This document shows positions 1 through 10,509 of a DNA stretch of 64,000 nt, piece after piece. The DNA is from Peromyscus leucopus (taxonomy: Eukaryota; Chordata; Mammalia; Rodentia; Cricetidae). The translations under genes were made by a program, and so were the position numbers. The notes below the pieces were generated by a model, which saw only the letters and a program-made list of their open reading frames with translations, was not told where the DNA came from and made no database searches. The stretch lies in the NCBI RefSeq assembly GCF_004664715.2, contig NC_051083.1, positions 122,144,971 to 122,208,970 on the forward strand, given 5' to 3'. Every line of letters begins with the position of its first letter. Positions within the stretch are counted from its first letter, which is position 1.

Positions 1-759
1 GATGAACCTTCTAAACTAAGAATGAATGAGAGTTTGGGTGCTTCTAAAAATAACAGATTGTAATATTTAAAACCACTTGTGGGCCTTTTTCCTGTAATGT
101 AGGGAAACAAAAATTTCCTTGCCACCTGCTTTTCCTTTACAGTGAAACTGTGGCTTGAGGAGTATAAAATGTTTGAGGTTTGGTTTGAAGTCATTCTATC
201 AGTTGGCATGAATTATGGAATCCTGGATCTTTACCTACATGTTCATATACTTTACACATTCCCATTACTTTGGAACTGGTTTAGAATGCATTTGATTATA
301 TTACTGGTAAATAAGCCTGCCCATATTCTTTCAGGAATATGTCATGTCGAGTAGTGGATTTGCTTTCTTTCATTTGAACAAATGGGTTATCTGGTCCATA
401 CCAGAATCAACAAGAGAAGAAACATTTGACTAGAGAAAATGATCAATTTTAAATTTCGCAAGAGAAAAGGCACAAATCAAAAATATTTGTTTTCTGTATG
501 TTGAGCTTTCTTGTTCTTGTTAGCTCTGGGATGAAGTTTGTGTTGAGGTTACCAAGTGCAAGAATAGCAGACAAGCACACAAACTCACAGATAACATAAA
601 GTTCATATAGTGCACTCTAGTCTTCAACAGCAACCCTTCAAGCATGGGAGCCAAGTTAAAGCACTACTAGCCTGTCCTGAGAAGATTCCACAGGATCACA
701 CTTTGGCTACCTAGCTTCTCTCTGAGATCAGATGGTCTGGTGGGTTATGTGCTACAACC
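1..759. other. No feature recognised
   Basis: AT-rich, apparently unique DNA. The longest frame here (142-354, 70 codons) matches no family I know and has no supporting context. No SINE, LTR or simple repeat is evident. Confidence 0.6.
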
Positions 760-945
760 AGACTGCTCAGATTCCTATTGCTGAATTCACAACTTCCTGA
801 CTGTGTGGTCTGAGAAAGTTGCATTACTCAGTCTGTAAATGTATAAAATGGAGATGATGATAATAAAAATATGCCTCAATGTTGGTGTAATAATTAAGCA
901 AAATAATCATTAGAAAACATGCTTACAAATACAGCTTCAAACAAA
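760..945 (+). repeat. MIR SINE relic
   Basis: The stretch reads like a worn MIR core: a 'CTGTGTGGTCTGAGAAAGTT' segment corresponds to the conserved 'ctgtgtgacc-ttgggcaagt' block, followed by a 'GTCTGTAAATG-TATAAAATGGAGATGATGATAATA' run that corresponds to the usual MIR 3' half. It is an old tRNA-derived SINE shared by all mammals. Exact ends are uncertain. Confidence 0.55.
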
Positions 946-1699
946 TACTCGGTGGAAAACAGCTATTATTACTGGATTTTGCCCAGTTATTGGAGAACTA
1001 AGACACATGCACTGAGGAAACATAAACTCTTTTCTTCCCCTTTCATTGACATAGTTAAAAGAGTAAAGGAGGTGGATCCTAGATGGTATGAATGGGAATC
1101 AAACTTCACACCAATGAACTTTTATTCCAGTACTATGCTCCTTCCCCTGGTCCCTCAAAGGACCCATACATGCTACAGGTTTCACCATTAATGAACTAGC
1201 CATCTGTCCAAGATTTGCCTACTTTCATTTTGGAATTAAATGGAAATGCAAATCAACTGCTTCCTTTTTGAATTGCAACAGTTCCTCAGAAATCAAATGC
1301 ATAAAATTTCCAGTACCTTTGTGTAAAGTTATTATAGTACAGAGCATTTGTAAGGCAATTTCATCAGACTCCCTACTAACTGATGACCTGAGGGGAAATG
1401 ATGAGTTACTACAGGACAATAGGCTTGGAAAAGCAGGCTGCAGTTGATGTAAGAACCAAACACCTCCTGTCACTCCACAGACTCTATAGCAAATTCTGGT
1501 TGCCAGCCAAATCATGGCTCTTGGCTGCTTCTGACTGAGTCTCCCAAAGAAAATGGGCAAACAGCAATCAGAATGCTGAAGAAGCAAGTCCAGGTAAACT
1601 TCTGAGATCATCTGAGAGTCTCATATTATAGCCAAGTAGCCTGAACAAAACATAGGTCAGTGTTTGACAAATGAGCTGTGTGGTCAAACAAAGCTAGGA
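946..1699. other. No feature recognised
   Basis: Apparently unique sequence. A 128-codon open frame lies on the minus strand (1225-1611), but it resembles no known protein, has no flanking exon signals that I trust, and its composition is ordinary for chance. Confidence 0.55.
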
Positions 1700-1798
1700 A
1701 ACATAAGCTGGTTGTACAAGTACTTGCTAGGTGACCCCAGGCAAGTTATATAATACCTCTGTGCCTCATTTTACTCATCTTTAAAATAATGTGGTATA
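1700..1798 (+). repeat. MIR SINE relic
   Basis: The segment 'TAGGTGACCCCAGGCAAGTT' followed by 'CTGTGCCTCATTTTACTCAT' is a clear MIR core match (gtgaccttgggcaagt ... ctgtgcctcagtttcctcat). It ends in 'CTTTAAAATAATG', the usual MIR continuation. Confidence 0.75.
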
Positions 1799-1801
1799 TT
1801 T

Positions 1802-2115
1802 TATAGGGTTCTCTAAAGGTACATATCTGATGTACCTTTATAAATATATTAAATATATTAATATATTAAGAGGAGGGTCCAGGTAATCCAACAATGGTTA
1901 TCTCATACTGGAAAGGAAAAATCTGGTAATTATTCAGTCCACAAGGCTGGATATCTCAGCAGTTCCAACCTGACACAGAAGGCCTGGAACATTCTTGAAG
2001 ATCTTCTGGTCTTCAGTCTACATTGGAATCCTGAAGATGTTAATTGTACCTGTGAAAGAATGTCACAGCAACAGGATAGGTGTATTTGCTAGCAAGAGTA
2101 AAGGCAAGCAGACAA
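1802..2115. repeat. Rodent LTR-like interspersed repeat
   Basis: The block opens with 'TAGGGTTCTCTAAAGGTACA' and contains 'GTCCAGGTAATCCAACAATG', 'CAGTCCACAAGGCTGGATAT' and 'GGTCTTCAGTCTACATTGGA'. I recognise this wording as a common rodent LTR-like repeat, but not its exact family name. An AT-rich stretch with a perfect hairpin (1814-1840) sits near the left end. Orientation is not assigned. Confidence 0.5.
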
Positions 2116-2326
2116 CAAACCCTGTACTGGACAATTACAGTGAAACTAAATTGAAATAATGTGGCTCTATTAACTAACCCTTGCTTTCCCCAAATCTGGA
2201 GCTTATAAGAACACAACATAATCGCAAAGGTAGAATAGGGTTATGTATCACTTTCCTGCCAGTCCAGAATACTCATTAAGTTACACTGACCTTTGAACAT
2301 AATTCTTCCAGCTGCCCAAACGTTTA

Positions 2327-2328
<2 letters not shown>
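2116..2328. other. No feature recognised
   Basis: Nothing beyond ordinary unique sequence is seen before the CA repeat. Confidence 0.5.

Positions 2329-2362
<34 letters not shown>
2329..2362. repeat. (AC)n microsatellite
   Basis: Uninterrupted AC dinucleotide run of about 34 bp. Confidence 0.97.
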
Positions 2363-2363
<1 letters not shown>

Positions 2364-3174
2364 AGCATTTAGCCCATGCAGATAAAGCTCACTGCTGTCA
2401 TAAAACTGACTTGGACACAGGCCAAATCTCAACGGGAGTTTTACTAACCTGTACTTTCAAGCATGCACCTTTCATGCAATCACCCTCCCCTATGCCTCAA
2501 CATTCTCTCATTTGTATATGATGAAAGACAGATCATGGTAAGAGTCCAGAAGCTCTGACATCGTAGGACCCTATGACTTTACATTTATATAAGTACACAG
2601 AAACATCATGTTCTTGGGTTTTTAATAATGTGATAGAAAGATGGGGAAAGGAATGCCTCAATCATGGAATTAATTCATGTGGGCACGGATGAGTTTAACC
2701 CATAGGACTAAAGTGAGGGAGGGGACAGTTGTAGAATTTCCACAGGAACTAACAAGCAAGGAACAAGGAAGTAGTTACAGAGTTAACCACCCAATGTAGA
2801 CAAGAAGTGATCAGTGATGGTGACATATTTCCCTCTCTCTCATTGTCTCACCTTCAGACATGGTGTGCCCCTGACAACCCACAGAGTGTGGCCACTTTCG
2901 CCTGCAGAGCTTGCAGACTGGGAGCGGCTGTGGATTAACAAGAGCAGGCCATAGCCAAGGGTTTGTCACAGAAGAAATGATGTTCTATGCACCAAGGCCA
3001 ATTTGAATGCAAGTTTACCCACTTAGCTCTTGGCATGAAGAGAGAAACAGATTTGTTTGAACAGAGCAGTCTTTCTATTTACAATCATACCACTGTGTGC
3101 TGTGATCCTATTAATTCTCAAAAGGAAAGCAGCTCTGCGGGGCTTGCTGCCTCCATCCATGTGTACACACATGC

Positions 3175-3178
<4 letters not shown>
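2363..3178. other. No feature recognised
   Basis: Apparently unique DNA of mixed composition between two CA repeats. Open frames here are short and owe their low-complexity ends to the neighbouring microsatellites. Confidence 0.5.

Positions 3179-3227
<49 letters not shown>
3179..3227. repeat. (CA)n microsatellite
   Basis: About 24 perfect CA units. Frames read through it as poly-Thr-His (plus strand) or poly-Cys-Val (minus strand), so they are artefacts. Confidence 0.97.
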
Positions 3228-3229
<2 letters not shown>

Positions 3230-3454
3230 AACCTCAAAAAGGCATCATGGAGGAAGTAGGTTCCAGCCCTTGACTTTCTGACTCACAAAAGTTCAGGGGT
3301 GGGAAATTATGTCCTTCTGGAAGCAAAAGCATGGTCCTGAGTACTCTGTTAGGGTCAGTAATTCTCTCTTTTAAGGTTTATGGACACAATCAGATGTGTT
3401 CCTCACAAAGTGTAGGGGAAAAACCCATCTTCATTAATTAAGGAGAGGCAATCC

Positions 3455-3690
3455 GGTGTAGATACAAGCATGGACTCTTAAATTGCCTAGGCTTGTTTCT
3501 GTACTTTCACAGATTATCTCTGAGACCTTGGGCAAGCTTAAGCTTTCTGTGCCTCAGTTTCCTTATATGTAAAGTGGAGAGAATAATAGATTTCACTCCT
3601 AGGAGTGTAGAGAAAATTGAATGATTTAATGCTTAGCAATCAGTTATCATAATGCTTAGTAGAGTAAGTGCTATATAATCATTAAGCAAA
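3455..3690 (+). repeat. MIR SINE relic, nearly full length
   Basis: Contains 'GAGACCTTGGGCAAGCTTAA' and 'TCTGTGCCTCAGTTTCCTTA', the most conserved MIR core, followed by 'AAAGTGGAGAGAATAATAGA' and a 3' part ending in 'AGTAAGTGCTATATAATCAT'. This is the best preserved MIR in the window. Confidence 0.85.
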
Positions 3691-4554
3691 ATAAATCATC
3701 TTCATATGCTTGCCACTGCCTACATTATCTCAAGGTCAAGTGTAATTCTGCTGCTTTTCTGCTTTATTAAAAACCTGTAGCCTGCCTGCAGAGTGCAAAC
3801 ACTAATGGTGATAATCAGCAAAAAACTTTTAAATGACTTTAATCTCACTTTAAAGCAATGAACAAACTTAGAGAATGTTCTGATACAAATTATAAGTCCA
3901 GAAAGATGCATCTTACATTGGGTGTTTCTGTTAGTTAAGAGAAGGTCACTTCTAGAACAAGTAGAACAAATATGTATTATAATACAAATTTTCTTCCCAC
4001 GCACTTAAAATCTCACATGGCAGCAGCTCTCTCTTTCAAATAAAGCTTAGATACAGCTTCTCATCTACCTTGTAGTTTCACCATCTCCAACAAATGCCTT
4101 CCCAGGTCACTCTGTTCCTCTGCATTAGACTGGTACAAAGGAAAACTAGGGTGGAGAAAATTCACATTTGCCCCAAAAGTTATACCTTCCCCTTTTCACT
4201 CCTATGCTACTGGTAGGAACTCCCAGTCACATAACTCCCTCAAAGGATAACAAAAAACCTGGAAACATAGACACTTGCCCAGCAATGACGTCACAAAAAA
4301 AAGAAATCTGAACTTGTTCAGTTAGCCATCTGTATCACAGCTTCTAGGGTAATGAGCCTGGAATTGAGAGAGTAAGAGTAGGACAAGAGCCTGGGACTGT
4401 TTAAAAACAAGGACAATCTTGTATTCTTAGAGTCTTCAGAACCCTATTCAGAGACCATTTCTGTGTGGAAGACAAAGAAGCAAATTAACAGTGTACTAGT
4501 AGAGTTTCAAAGTCTTTTTTCTTGTAAACATTTATTTGTGTCTTTGAATATTTG
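3691..4554. other. No feature recognised
   Basis: Apparently unique sequence with several short A- and T-runs. Nothing assignable. Confidence 0.5.
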
Positions 4555-4990
4555 CATCTATGCATACGTATAGATGTATACAAACATATGTATACATATT
4601 TGTGAATGCATGTCACATGTGTGCTTCAATGTATGCCTAGATGTGTAATTTTGAATTTTGTATGAAAATATTCATATGTATATACACATTAATTTCTTTG
4701 TTATGTATATGTATATGTGTCAGTTGATTGCACATATGCATATGTTTGTATTTATACACATGAATATATGTATTTCTTTGTATACATCTCTGCATATGTT
4801 TATATTTACATATCTGGGGATATATGTATATGTTTTGAGCGCATACATTTTTATAATTGGTACATATATCAGATACACATATTTACATTCATAGATCTAC
4901 ATGTTTTCATGTGCAAATGTGCATATGCACATATGAGTTTTATGTGCATATGCATGAGATATATGAGCGTGTGTGTGTGTGTGTGTGTAT
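4555..4990. repeat. Alternating purine-pyrimidine (ATGTAT-rich) tract ending in (GT)n
   Basis: Over 400 bp is dominated by RY alternation (atgtat, acatat, gtatac, tgtgca) and finishes in a short pure GT run at about 4969-4988. All open frames across it are Tyr/Met/Ile/His/Cys-rich and are products of the simple repeat. Such tracts can adopt left-handed or cruciform DNA; that is general knowledge, not visible here. Confidence 0.8.
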
Positions 4991-5048
4991 TCAGAAATTC
5001 GTGAGACCATTTTAATGAAATAATGCTTAAACTTATAATATTTAATGT

Positions 5049-5250
5049 ATCTGCTGCCATCAGTTACTGGATGAAGGCTCTGTGATGACAATTAGGGTAG
5101 TTACCACTCTGATTACTGGAGTAAGCCAGTTCAGGCACCCTCTCCACTATTGCTAGGAGTCTAAGGTGGGGTCATCCTTGTGGATTCCTGGATCTGTGGC
5201 TGATATGTAAAATGAATTAAAAATTTCTTAATAAAATAATAATAATAACA
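5049..5250 (+). mobile_element. LINE-1 3' end with 5' inversion (twin-primed)
   Basis: Positions 5049-5190 are an L1 3'-UTR segment in antisense (compare the same wording in the minus-strand L1 at 42385-42520, e.g. GGGGTCATCCTTGTGGATTC). At 5191 the sequence switches to the sense terminal 3' UTR (GATATGTAAAA..., poly-A-signal-like AATAAAAT) ending in an AAT-rich tail. Near-matching flanks, ATAATATTTAATGT at 5035-5048 and ATAATATGCAATGT at 5251-5264, look like a target-site duplication (12/14). This is the signature of reverse transcription with twin priming. Confidence 0.75.
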
Positions 5251-5264
5251 ATAATATGCAATGT

Positions 5265-5944
5265 GCTCATATATTTCATTACTTGATATCTCAACAAAAT
5301 ATTTAGGTCATAAATGGCTTTTGCTATCTATTAATTAATTTTGCTATCTATTAATCACACATGTCCAGTATCCATATCTATCGGGCACCATAGCTGCCAG
5401 CTGCCCTAATATTGGCTACAATTACTCAAGAGAACCTGGTACTGTTTACTGAGCTGATGGGCACAGATGTAGTTGTATCATATGCAGCTGTGAGATGTAG
5501 TCATTATTCTCTAAGAAGTTTCATTATTATATTTTTTTTCCAGTAATAATGTTCCTAAGTCTTGGACTTCAGTCAGTCACAGGACTTGGAAGATAGGCCC
5601 AGTAAATCAAAGTGACTGAATCTTTCTGGAATATCTGATTGCATTATGAACATAAATCCATGGCCTTCATAATCTTTATGTCTTGTTTTGATATCTACTT
5701 ATTGGACATAATAATAACTGCAAACATTATTAAGACCTCTTTGCAAATCTCTTGATTTTCATACACGGCAACTAGAGTTTTCTCTGTGTCTTTTTGTACT
5801 TGTATTTGACATTTTGCAACTGCTCTCTGCTTTCCATTCCCCTGTTTAAATCATAAGTAACTCAAATGGTCTATCTCACTTCTTGGGTGTTCCCAGCTAG
5901 TTAAGGGAAGTACTTTGCACACAAATGCTCTAGCACAACTGTCC
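5265..5944. other. Mostly unrecognised; small tandem duplication
   Basis: No element is identified. Positions 5319-5358 hold a 20-bp unit (TTTTGCTATCTATTAAT...) present twice in tandem. Confidence 0.5.
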
Positions 5945-6075
5945 CTCACTTGCTAGTAGACTGAGCTCTTACCTTGTGCCTGATACTGACTGTTGCTATA
6001 AACTGCAGATACAGAGCCAAAAACACAACACCCCTGGTATTAAGGAGTTCTGTACAACCAGGACAATAGAATATA
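5945..6075. repeat. Possible old L2/MIR-type fragment
   Basis: 'GCCTGATACTGACTGTTGCT' ... 'GGTATTAAGGAGTTCTGTAC' resembles the 'tgccaggcactg ... ccctcaaggagcttacagtc' wording of ancient mammalian LINE2/MIR-like repeats. The match is weak. Confidence 0.3.
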
Positions 6076-6466
6076 TCAGATCAATTTCATTTAACTTGAC
6101 GGTGAGGCAAGCATTTTAGTGCTTCCCCTTGAGAAGAAAGGAAATTGTCCAGCAGTCTCCTTAATAATGTCCCAATAATACAAATGCTTTCTCTAAAGAC
6201 TATCCTCCTTTCCTCAAAAATGTCTCATTTTTCTTTAAGCAACAAGACCTAGACAATGACCACATCAGTTGACTTGCAAATGTAGATACAAGAAACCTCA
6301 TGAGGCCTTGCTCTAGATTAAGAATTACAGGCAATTAATGGCTACTCAAAGTGGGAGGATCAGTCTTCTCTAGACAAGACTCCAGATAGGTTATGCGTTT
6401 ATAAGCCAGCCCTAAACACATGTACATAAGAGCAACACTGAATGGACTCTGCAGGTTATGTATACG

Positions 6467-6510
6467 TGTGTGTGTGTGTGTGTGTGTGTGTGTTGTGTGT
6501 GTGTGTGTCT
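6467..6510. repeat. (GT)n microsatellite
   Basis: GT dinucleotides with one TTG interruption. Several overlapping Cys-Val frames arise only from this repeat. Confidence 0.95.
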
Positions 6511-6625
6511 GTGTACATGCACACATGGCTGGCTGGTTGGCTGGCTATACCTCTGTTTGTGTTTTGTGTCTGTGTATCTGTGTGTGTCTGTCTATATGTA
6601 TGTGCATGTGTCTGTGTGTGTCTAT

Positions 6626-7054
6626 TGTTATGCCCAGATCACGGTGACATCCCCCCACAAAGACCACCATGGAGACCAACTCACATATGTAAAAGCAAAG
6701 AGCCTTTATTTCAAGTTCAAGCTTGGACTCTCCATCTGTTCAGCACAGTGGTGAGAGCAGAGGGCCCTGAGCTCAGCTGAGGTAGAGGTTTTAGCATAGC
6801 AGAGGTTGGGGTGAGGAGATGTCCAGGGTTCAGGACCTGGATAGGCTGACATTTTCTACGGGTATCATGATGAAAGGAAAATAAGTGTATGCTAGGCTCA
6901 GGGACATCTGGCAATCCTTGGGTTGTCATGTACTTCTTTGATGCTGGCCCATTCCTGGGTGTTGTCAGCTTATGGCTTTTCCTGGATCCAGGTGTTGCCT
7001 GCCAGTAAGCCTATCATGGCAGCTGTGTGGTCAAGCTGTTTTGGGCCCCCCACA
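6626..7054 (-). mobile_element. Solo LTR of an endogenous retrovirus
   Basis: On the minus strand the element begins TGTGGGGGGCCCAAAACAGC and ends GATCTGGGCATAACA, i.e. TG...CA. An AATAAAGG polyadenylation signal is visible (plus strand CCTTTATT at about 6700-6707), about 70 bp from the 3' end. The 3' wording resembles class I (gammaretrovirus-like) LTRs. It sits inside a TG-rich tract, so a clean target-site duplication cannot be called. No internal retroviral sequence is seen. Confidence 0.6.
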
Positions 7055-7320
7055 TCTGTCTGTGTGTGTATGTGTTTGTGTATGTGTGCCTGTGTCTGTG
7101 TGTACGCATATGTGTGGAGAGAAAGAAGGGAGGGGGAAATCATGAATTTAAAAAAGAGTGGGATAAACATGGGAAGAGTTGGAGGGTGATGGAGAGAGGT
7201 AGAAATTATGTGAATCTAGTACTCATGTATGAAAATTTTAAATATCATTCTTTTAGAGCTTCTCTAGGCTAGATAGGACAATGGGAGTGAGGGTCTAGAG
7301 AAGTAATAGAATTGTCTCTT

Positions 7321-7495
7321 TTTGTTTGTTTGTTTGTTTGTTTGTTTGTTTGTTTGTTTTGAGACAGGGTTTCTCTGTGTAGGTTTGGCGCCTTTCCTGG
7401 ATCTCACTCTGTGTAACCGAGGCTGGCCTTGAACTCACAGAAATCTGCCTGCCTCTGCCTCCTGCGTGCTGGGATTAAAGGTGTGCATTACCACC
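7321..7495 (-). repeat. B1 SINE with (TTTG)n tail
   Basis: Antisense B1: 'GAGACAGGGTTTCTCTGTGT' ... 'GAGGCTGGCCTTGAACTCAC' ... 'GTGCTGGGATTAAAGGTGTG'. The A-rich tail has become (TTTG)10 at 7321-7360 on the plus strand. Flanks TAGAATTGTCTCTT (7307-7320) and TAGAATGGCCTCTT (7498-7511) form a 12/14 target-site duplication. The left monomer end is truncated. Confidence 0.92.
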
Positions 7496-7579
7496 AGTAG
7501 AATGGCCTCTTGCCAAGCACACAGAAGGAGAATTTGGAAGTTCTTTGACTAAATGCATTAAACTAATCTGCAGTTGAAA

Positions 7580-7800
7580 GGCAGCATGGGCTCTGGAAAC
7601 AGATCTCCTGAATTCAACTCTTGGTTCCTGCATTCACTGTTTGTATGACTACAGAAAAGGTACTTACCATCTTCATACTTTGATTGATGCTACAAGTCCT
7701 ATGGCATCATGTTTAAACAACCTAAACAATTTTAAAGCATTTAGAAAAATGCCTGCTACTGAACAACAAATTATTATTAATTATTCTTGATTATTACTAC
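7580..7800 (+). repeat. MIR SINE relic
   Basis: 'GGCAGCATGGGCTCTGGAAA' followed by 'CTCCTGAATTCAACTCTTGG' and a 3' part ending 'AATGCCTGCTACTGAACAAC' follows the order of a MIR (tRNA-like head, core, LINE2-like tail). Confidence 0.6.
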
Positions 7801-8734
7801 TCCATTGCCCGGAGTTTTGGTCCTCAGCCAGAGTTCCATGACCACAGGAAAGAGATAGCATCATGCATGTCATAAAAATCACTTGCCACAGTTCAGCTAG
7901 TGTTCAGCTTGTACTGAGTGAGGAAGGAAAGGAGTAAGAAAAGGAAAGCTTTAAGAGTCAGAATGGCCCAGATCAAGTACAGCCTCTTGGGCATGGCTAG
8001 AAGTACAGGTTTTAGTCTGTATGTAGTCAGCAACACTTGGAGCAAGAGAATGGCATGATTTCCTTTCACTTATAAAGAATAACTCAAGTGGCTATTGGAG
8101 AATGACCACTCTAACTGACTAGAGGAATCTAGGGGCTAGGGCTAAAATCCAGCTTAGAGGTTACATATACAAAATAATCGGTGAATATATAAATGTATTC
8201 ATATGCAAAATCATACTCAAGATTTATCTTCAAGATAGAGGCACTTAGATTTTGCTATATAAATACACATGTATTTTGTTAGATTCAAAATTGAAGTAGT
8301 CATACACTATATCTAAAGAGCATATTAGCATTTAATTCTAATGAGTGATGGCAGTTAACTATCAGAGTGAACAATTCTGAAGTAGTTTAGATGAGGGAAC
8401 CTATAGAAAACAAACTTGGAGGGATACTCAAGTAGAAGTATGATCACGTGTTAGAATTATATATAGATGGCAATGTTGGAGTTGGCAGTGATGGGGCCAA
8501 TAATGGTGATGATTCGTGTTGTTACATTGACAGAATCTAGAACCATCTGGGAGATGGGCCTTTAGGCATGCCTGTGGGAAAATTATCCTGGTTACAGTTA
8601 CTGAGGTAGGAAGACTTGCCCACTGCAGGTAGCACTGTTCACCGACTGGCTCCTGGACTGTATCTAAGAAAGTAAACTGCAAACAAGCATTTGTCACTCT
8701 CTGCTTCCTTATTGGAGATCCCATCTGAACAGTT
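7801..8734. other. No feature recognised
   Basis: Apparently unique. A minus-strand frame (8428-8802) is His/Thr-rich near its end and runs into the LTR-like repeat, so I do not regard it as a gene. Confidence 0.5.
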
Positions 8735-8871
8735 AGCTGCTTTAAGCTTCCGTTGCTGTGACTTTCCATCATGATGAACTGTACCCTCGAACTGTGGCCC
8801 ATAATAAATTCCTTTATCCTTTATTCCCTTAAGTTGCTTTTATCACAATAACAGAAAAAGAAACAAGGACA
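8735..8871 (+). mobile_element. 3' end of a MaLR-like LTR
   Basis: 'TTCCATCATGATGAACTGTA', 'ACTGTGGCCCATAATAAATTCCTTT' (split here for reading) and 'CCTTAAGTTGCTTTTATCAC' ... 'AACAGAAAAAGAAACAAGGACA' follow the common rodent LTR end (…aactgtaagccaaaataaaccctttc…aagttgcttttgtcacagcaacagaaa…). The 5' part is lost or too diverged. Confidence 0.6.
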
Positions 8872-9979
8872 GTCAGGTAATGATTTGATATCAGCTGGGT
8901 AGAAAAAAAATTATCACTTCTGAGACAATGAAGAACATGAGTATTCCCAACAATTCTCATGTCTTAATTACCCACTCCTTTATGATCGATCAACTTTGTT
9001 CTCATTATTTCTTAAGTACTGTGCTATATAACTGACAGGGCTCCTTTTGGTGCCAGAAAACTAAAATGAATAAAAAATTCCTATTTTTAAAGTTCCCCAC
9101 ACTTTCCTAGTATATGTGTGCTATCATGCTGCTTATTCAAAAGCTTGATCCTTAGTTATTTTAGCCTTTATATTTGAAAGGTTCATTCATCTGTCAAGGT
9201 TTAAGCACTCAAGATCCTGATCATGCAGATATGAGATGATCATCTGAGGCTGGCAGTGCATGCAAGAGCACAAGGCTAGGCTAATTATGGCCTAGCTTCA
9301 CCTTGCCAGGAAGTGAAACATTCTGGAGGGTTCATCCTTAAAAGGACACAAAGGCAATGGAAAACAAAGAGCACCGGTCTGGCTCTTTGGGTATCTTAAA
9401 ATGTATGTTTTATTCAAAGGCATTTAATGAACTTGAACCTCATGAGTGGATTATACTGATAGGCTTAAGACTATTTCCTTTGAAAGAGTCCTGCTCAAGT
9501 TCATCAGCATATTGCATTCAAGATACAGTAAATGTTAATAGAAGATGATGGAAAAATGTGTTTGGGGGTAGGGGGATTGCAGCAGCAGAGAAAAATGTCC
9601 TTTTAAAAGTGTGTAAAGTATGCTGCATGATATTAATTTTTGTATTGTCTTACAGCTGGTATCAAACCTTCATAAGTGAACGAATCTTCTTTCTCAGCCC
9701 TCTGATGATTATTCCGTTGCCAAAAGTCTCTAAGGACTTTGAGGTCCTTTTAAAAGGTGGGAGAGTGAATTGATTCTTAGAATCAAAATATCTATTTTTA
9801 ACAGAGTCTAAATAAATATCAAGTTGTCGACATGCTCAGCTACAAAAAATGAGAATGCCTTATTCTGAAGAGGTTGACCTGGCAGAAAATCCACTACCTG
9901 GTGGGTGCACAGTTTGATTCTACAGATAACAGGAAAAGCAACTGTCTCCCAGGAGACAGAACACATGTTGCCAAGACAT
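8872..9979. other. No feature recognised
   Basis: Apparently unique AT-rich DNA. Two short plus-strand frames (9357-9548 and 9558-9773) have no homology that I recognise. Confidence 0.5.
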
Positions 9980-10140
9980 GAAACTCTAGGCTCTCATTCC
10001 AGCTCATCTTATTATTGGCAATATGATCTTACCAGTTCCTCATCTGAAAGTAGTAAAGCCACAATAATCATAAGGTTGCTTAAAAGCTTACATGAGTTAA
10101 TACATGAAAACTATTCAGTGCATTTTGATCAAAAAGAGCT
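9980..10140 (+). repeat. MIR SINE relic
   Basis: 'CAATATGATCTTACCAGTTC' then 'CTCATCTGAAAGTAGTAAAG' and 'AAGGTTGCTTAAAAGCTTAC' track the MIR core and 3' region at low identity. Confidence 0.45.
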
Positions 10141-10164
10141 AGCATTTATGGAATAGCACAATTA

Positions 10165-10350
10165 TTGATTCATTTATGCATCTACTCATTTCAACATCTG
10201 AGTGCTATCCATGGGCCAGATGTTATTGGCACTGGCTATGAAGCATTGACTGAGTTTTCACAATTATCTTACTTGATTTCATTCTCAGAAAAAGCATGTG
10301 TAGTAAATATTTATGATTCTCATTTCATACATAAGGAAAAGACTTCATGG
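10165..10350 (-). repeat. Possible MIR/MIR-like relic
   Basis: 'ATTGATTCATTTATGCATCT' ... 'TGGGCCAGATGTTATTGGCA' ... 'TCTCATTTCATACATAAGGAAAAG' resembles the minus-strand MIR order (attcattcaac…tgccaggcact…cattttacagatgaggaa). Confidence 0.45.
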
Positions 10351-10509
10351 TAGCCTTGCTTATTTGAATAATATAAGTTTTAAAATAAGAAAACTTCACA
10401 TTGAGGATGTACACCTTGTATTGGATCCTTCTAAAGGGATGATAGTCCCAGGGCACTGTATGCTAGTTATAGATTCACTGAGTCAATACTGAGTTCTGCT
10501 CTGGGCTAT

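Larger units (their letters stand above)
6330..7275 (+). mobile_element. Old Lx/L1-type 3'-end repeat, split by TG repeats and an LTR
   Basis: The left part (6330-6465) matches 37640-37840 and 55610-55725 in this window (gagcaacactgaatggactc; gataggttat; ctaaacaca). The right part (7130-7245: CATGAATTTAAAAAAGAGTG ... TAGTACTCATGTATGAAAAT) matches 37895-37985 and 55790-55885. In all copies a microsatellite separates the halves. Here a GT-rich tract (6467-6625 and 7055-7110) is additionally split by the LTR at 6626-7054. The family looks like the 3' end of an old rodent LINE-1; that assignment is from memory. Confidence 0.6.

Noticed and set aside
1225..1611. 128-codon minus-strand open frame in unique-looking DNA
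   Set aside because: No domain, signal peptide or family resemblance; no convincing splice or promoter context; length is reachable by chance in 64 kb of six frames.
6420..6780. Three overlapping Cys/Val-rich frames
   Set aside because: All translate the (GT)n microsatellite and part of the adjoining LTR.
8428..8802. 124-codon minus-strand open frame
   Set aside because: Ends in His/Asn/Thr low complexity and overlaps a MaLR-like LTR end; no family match.
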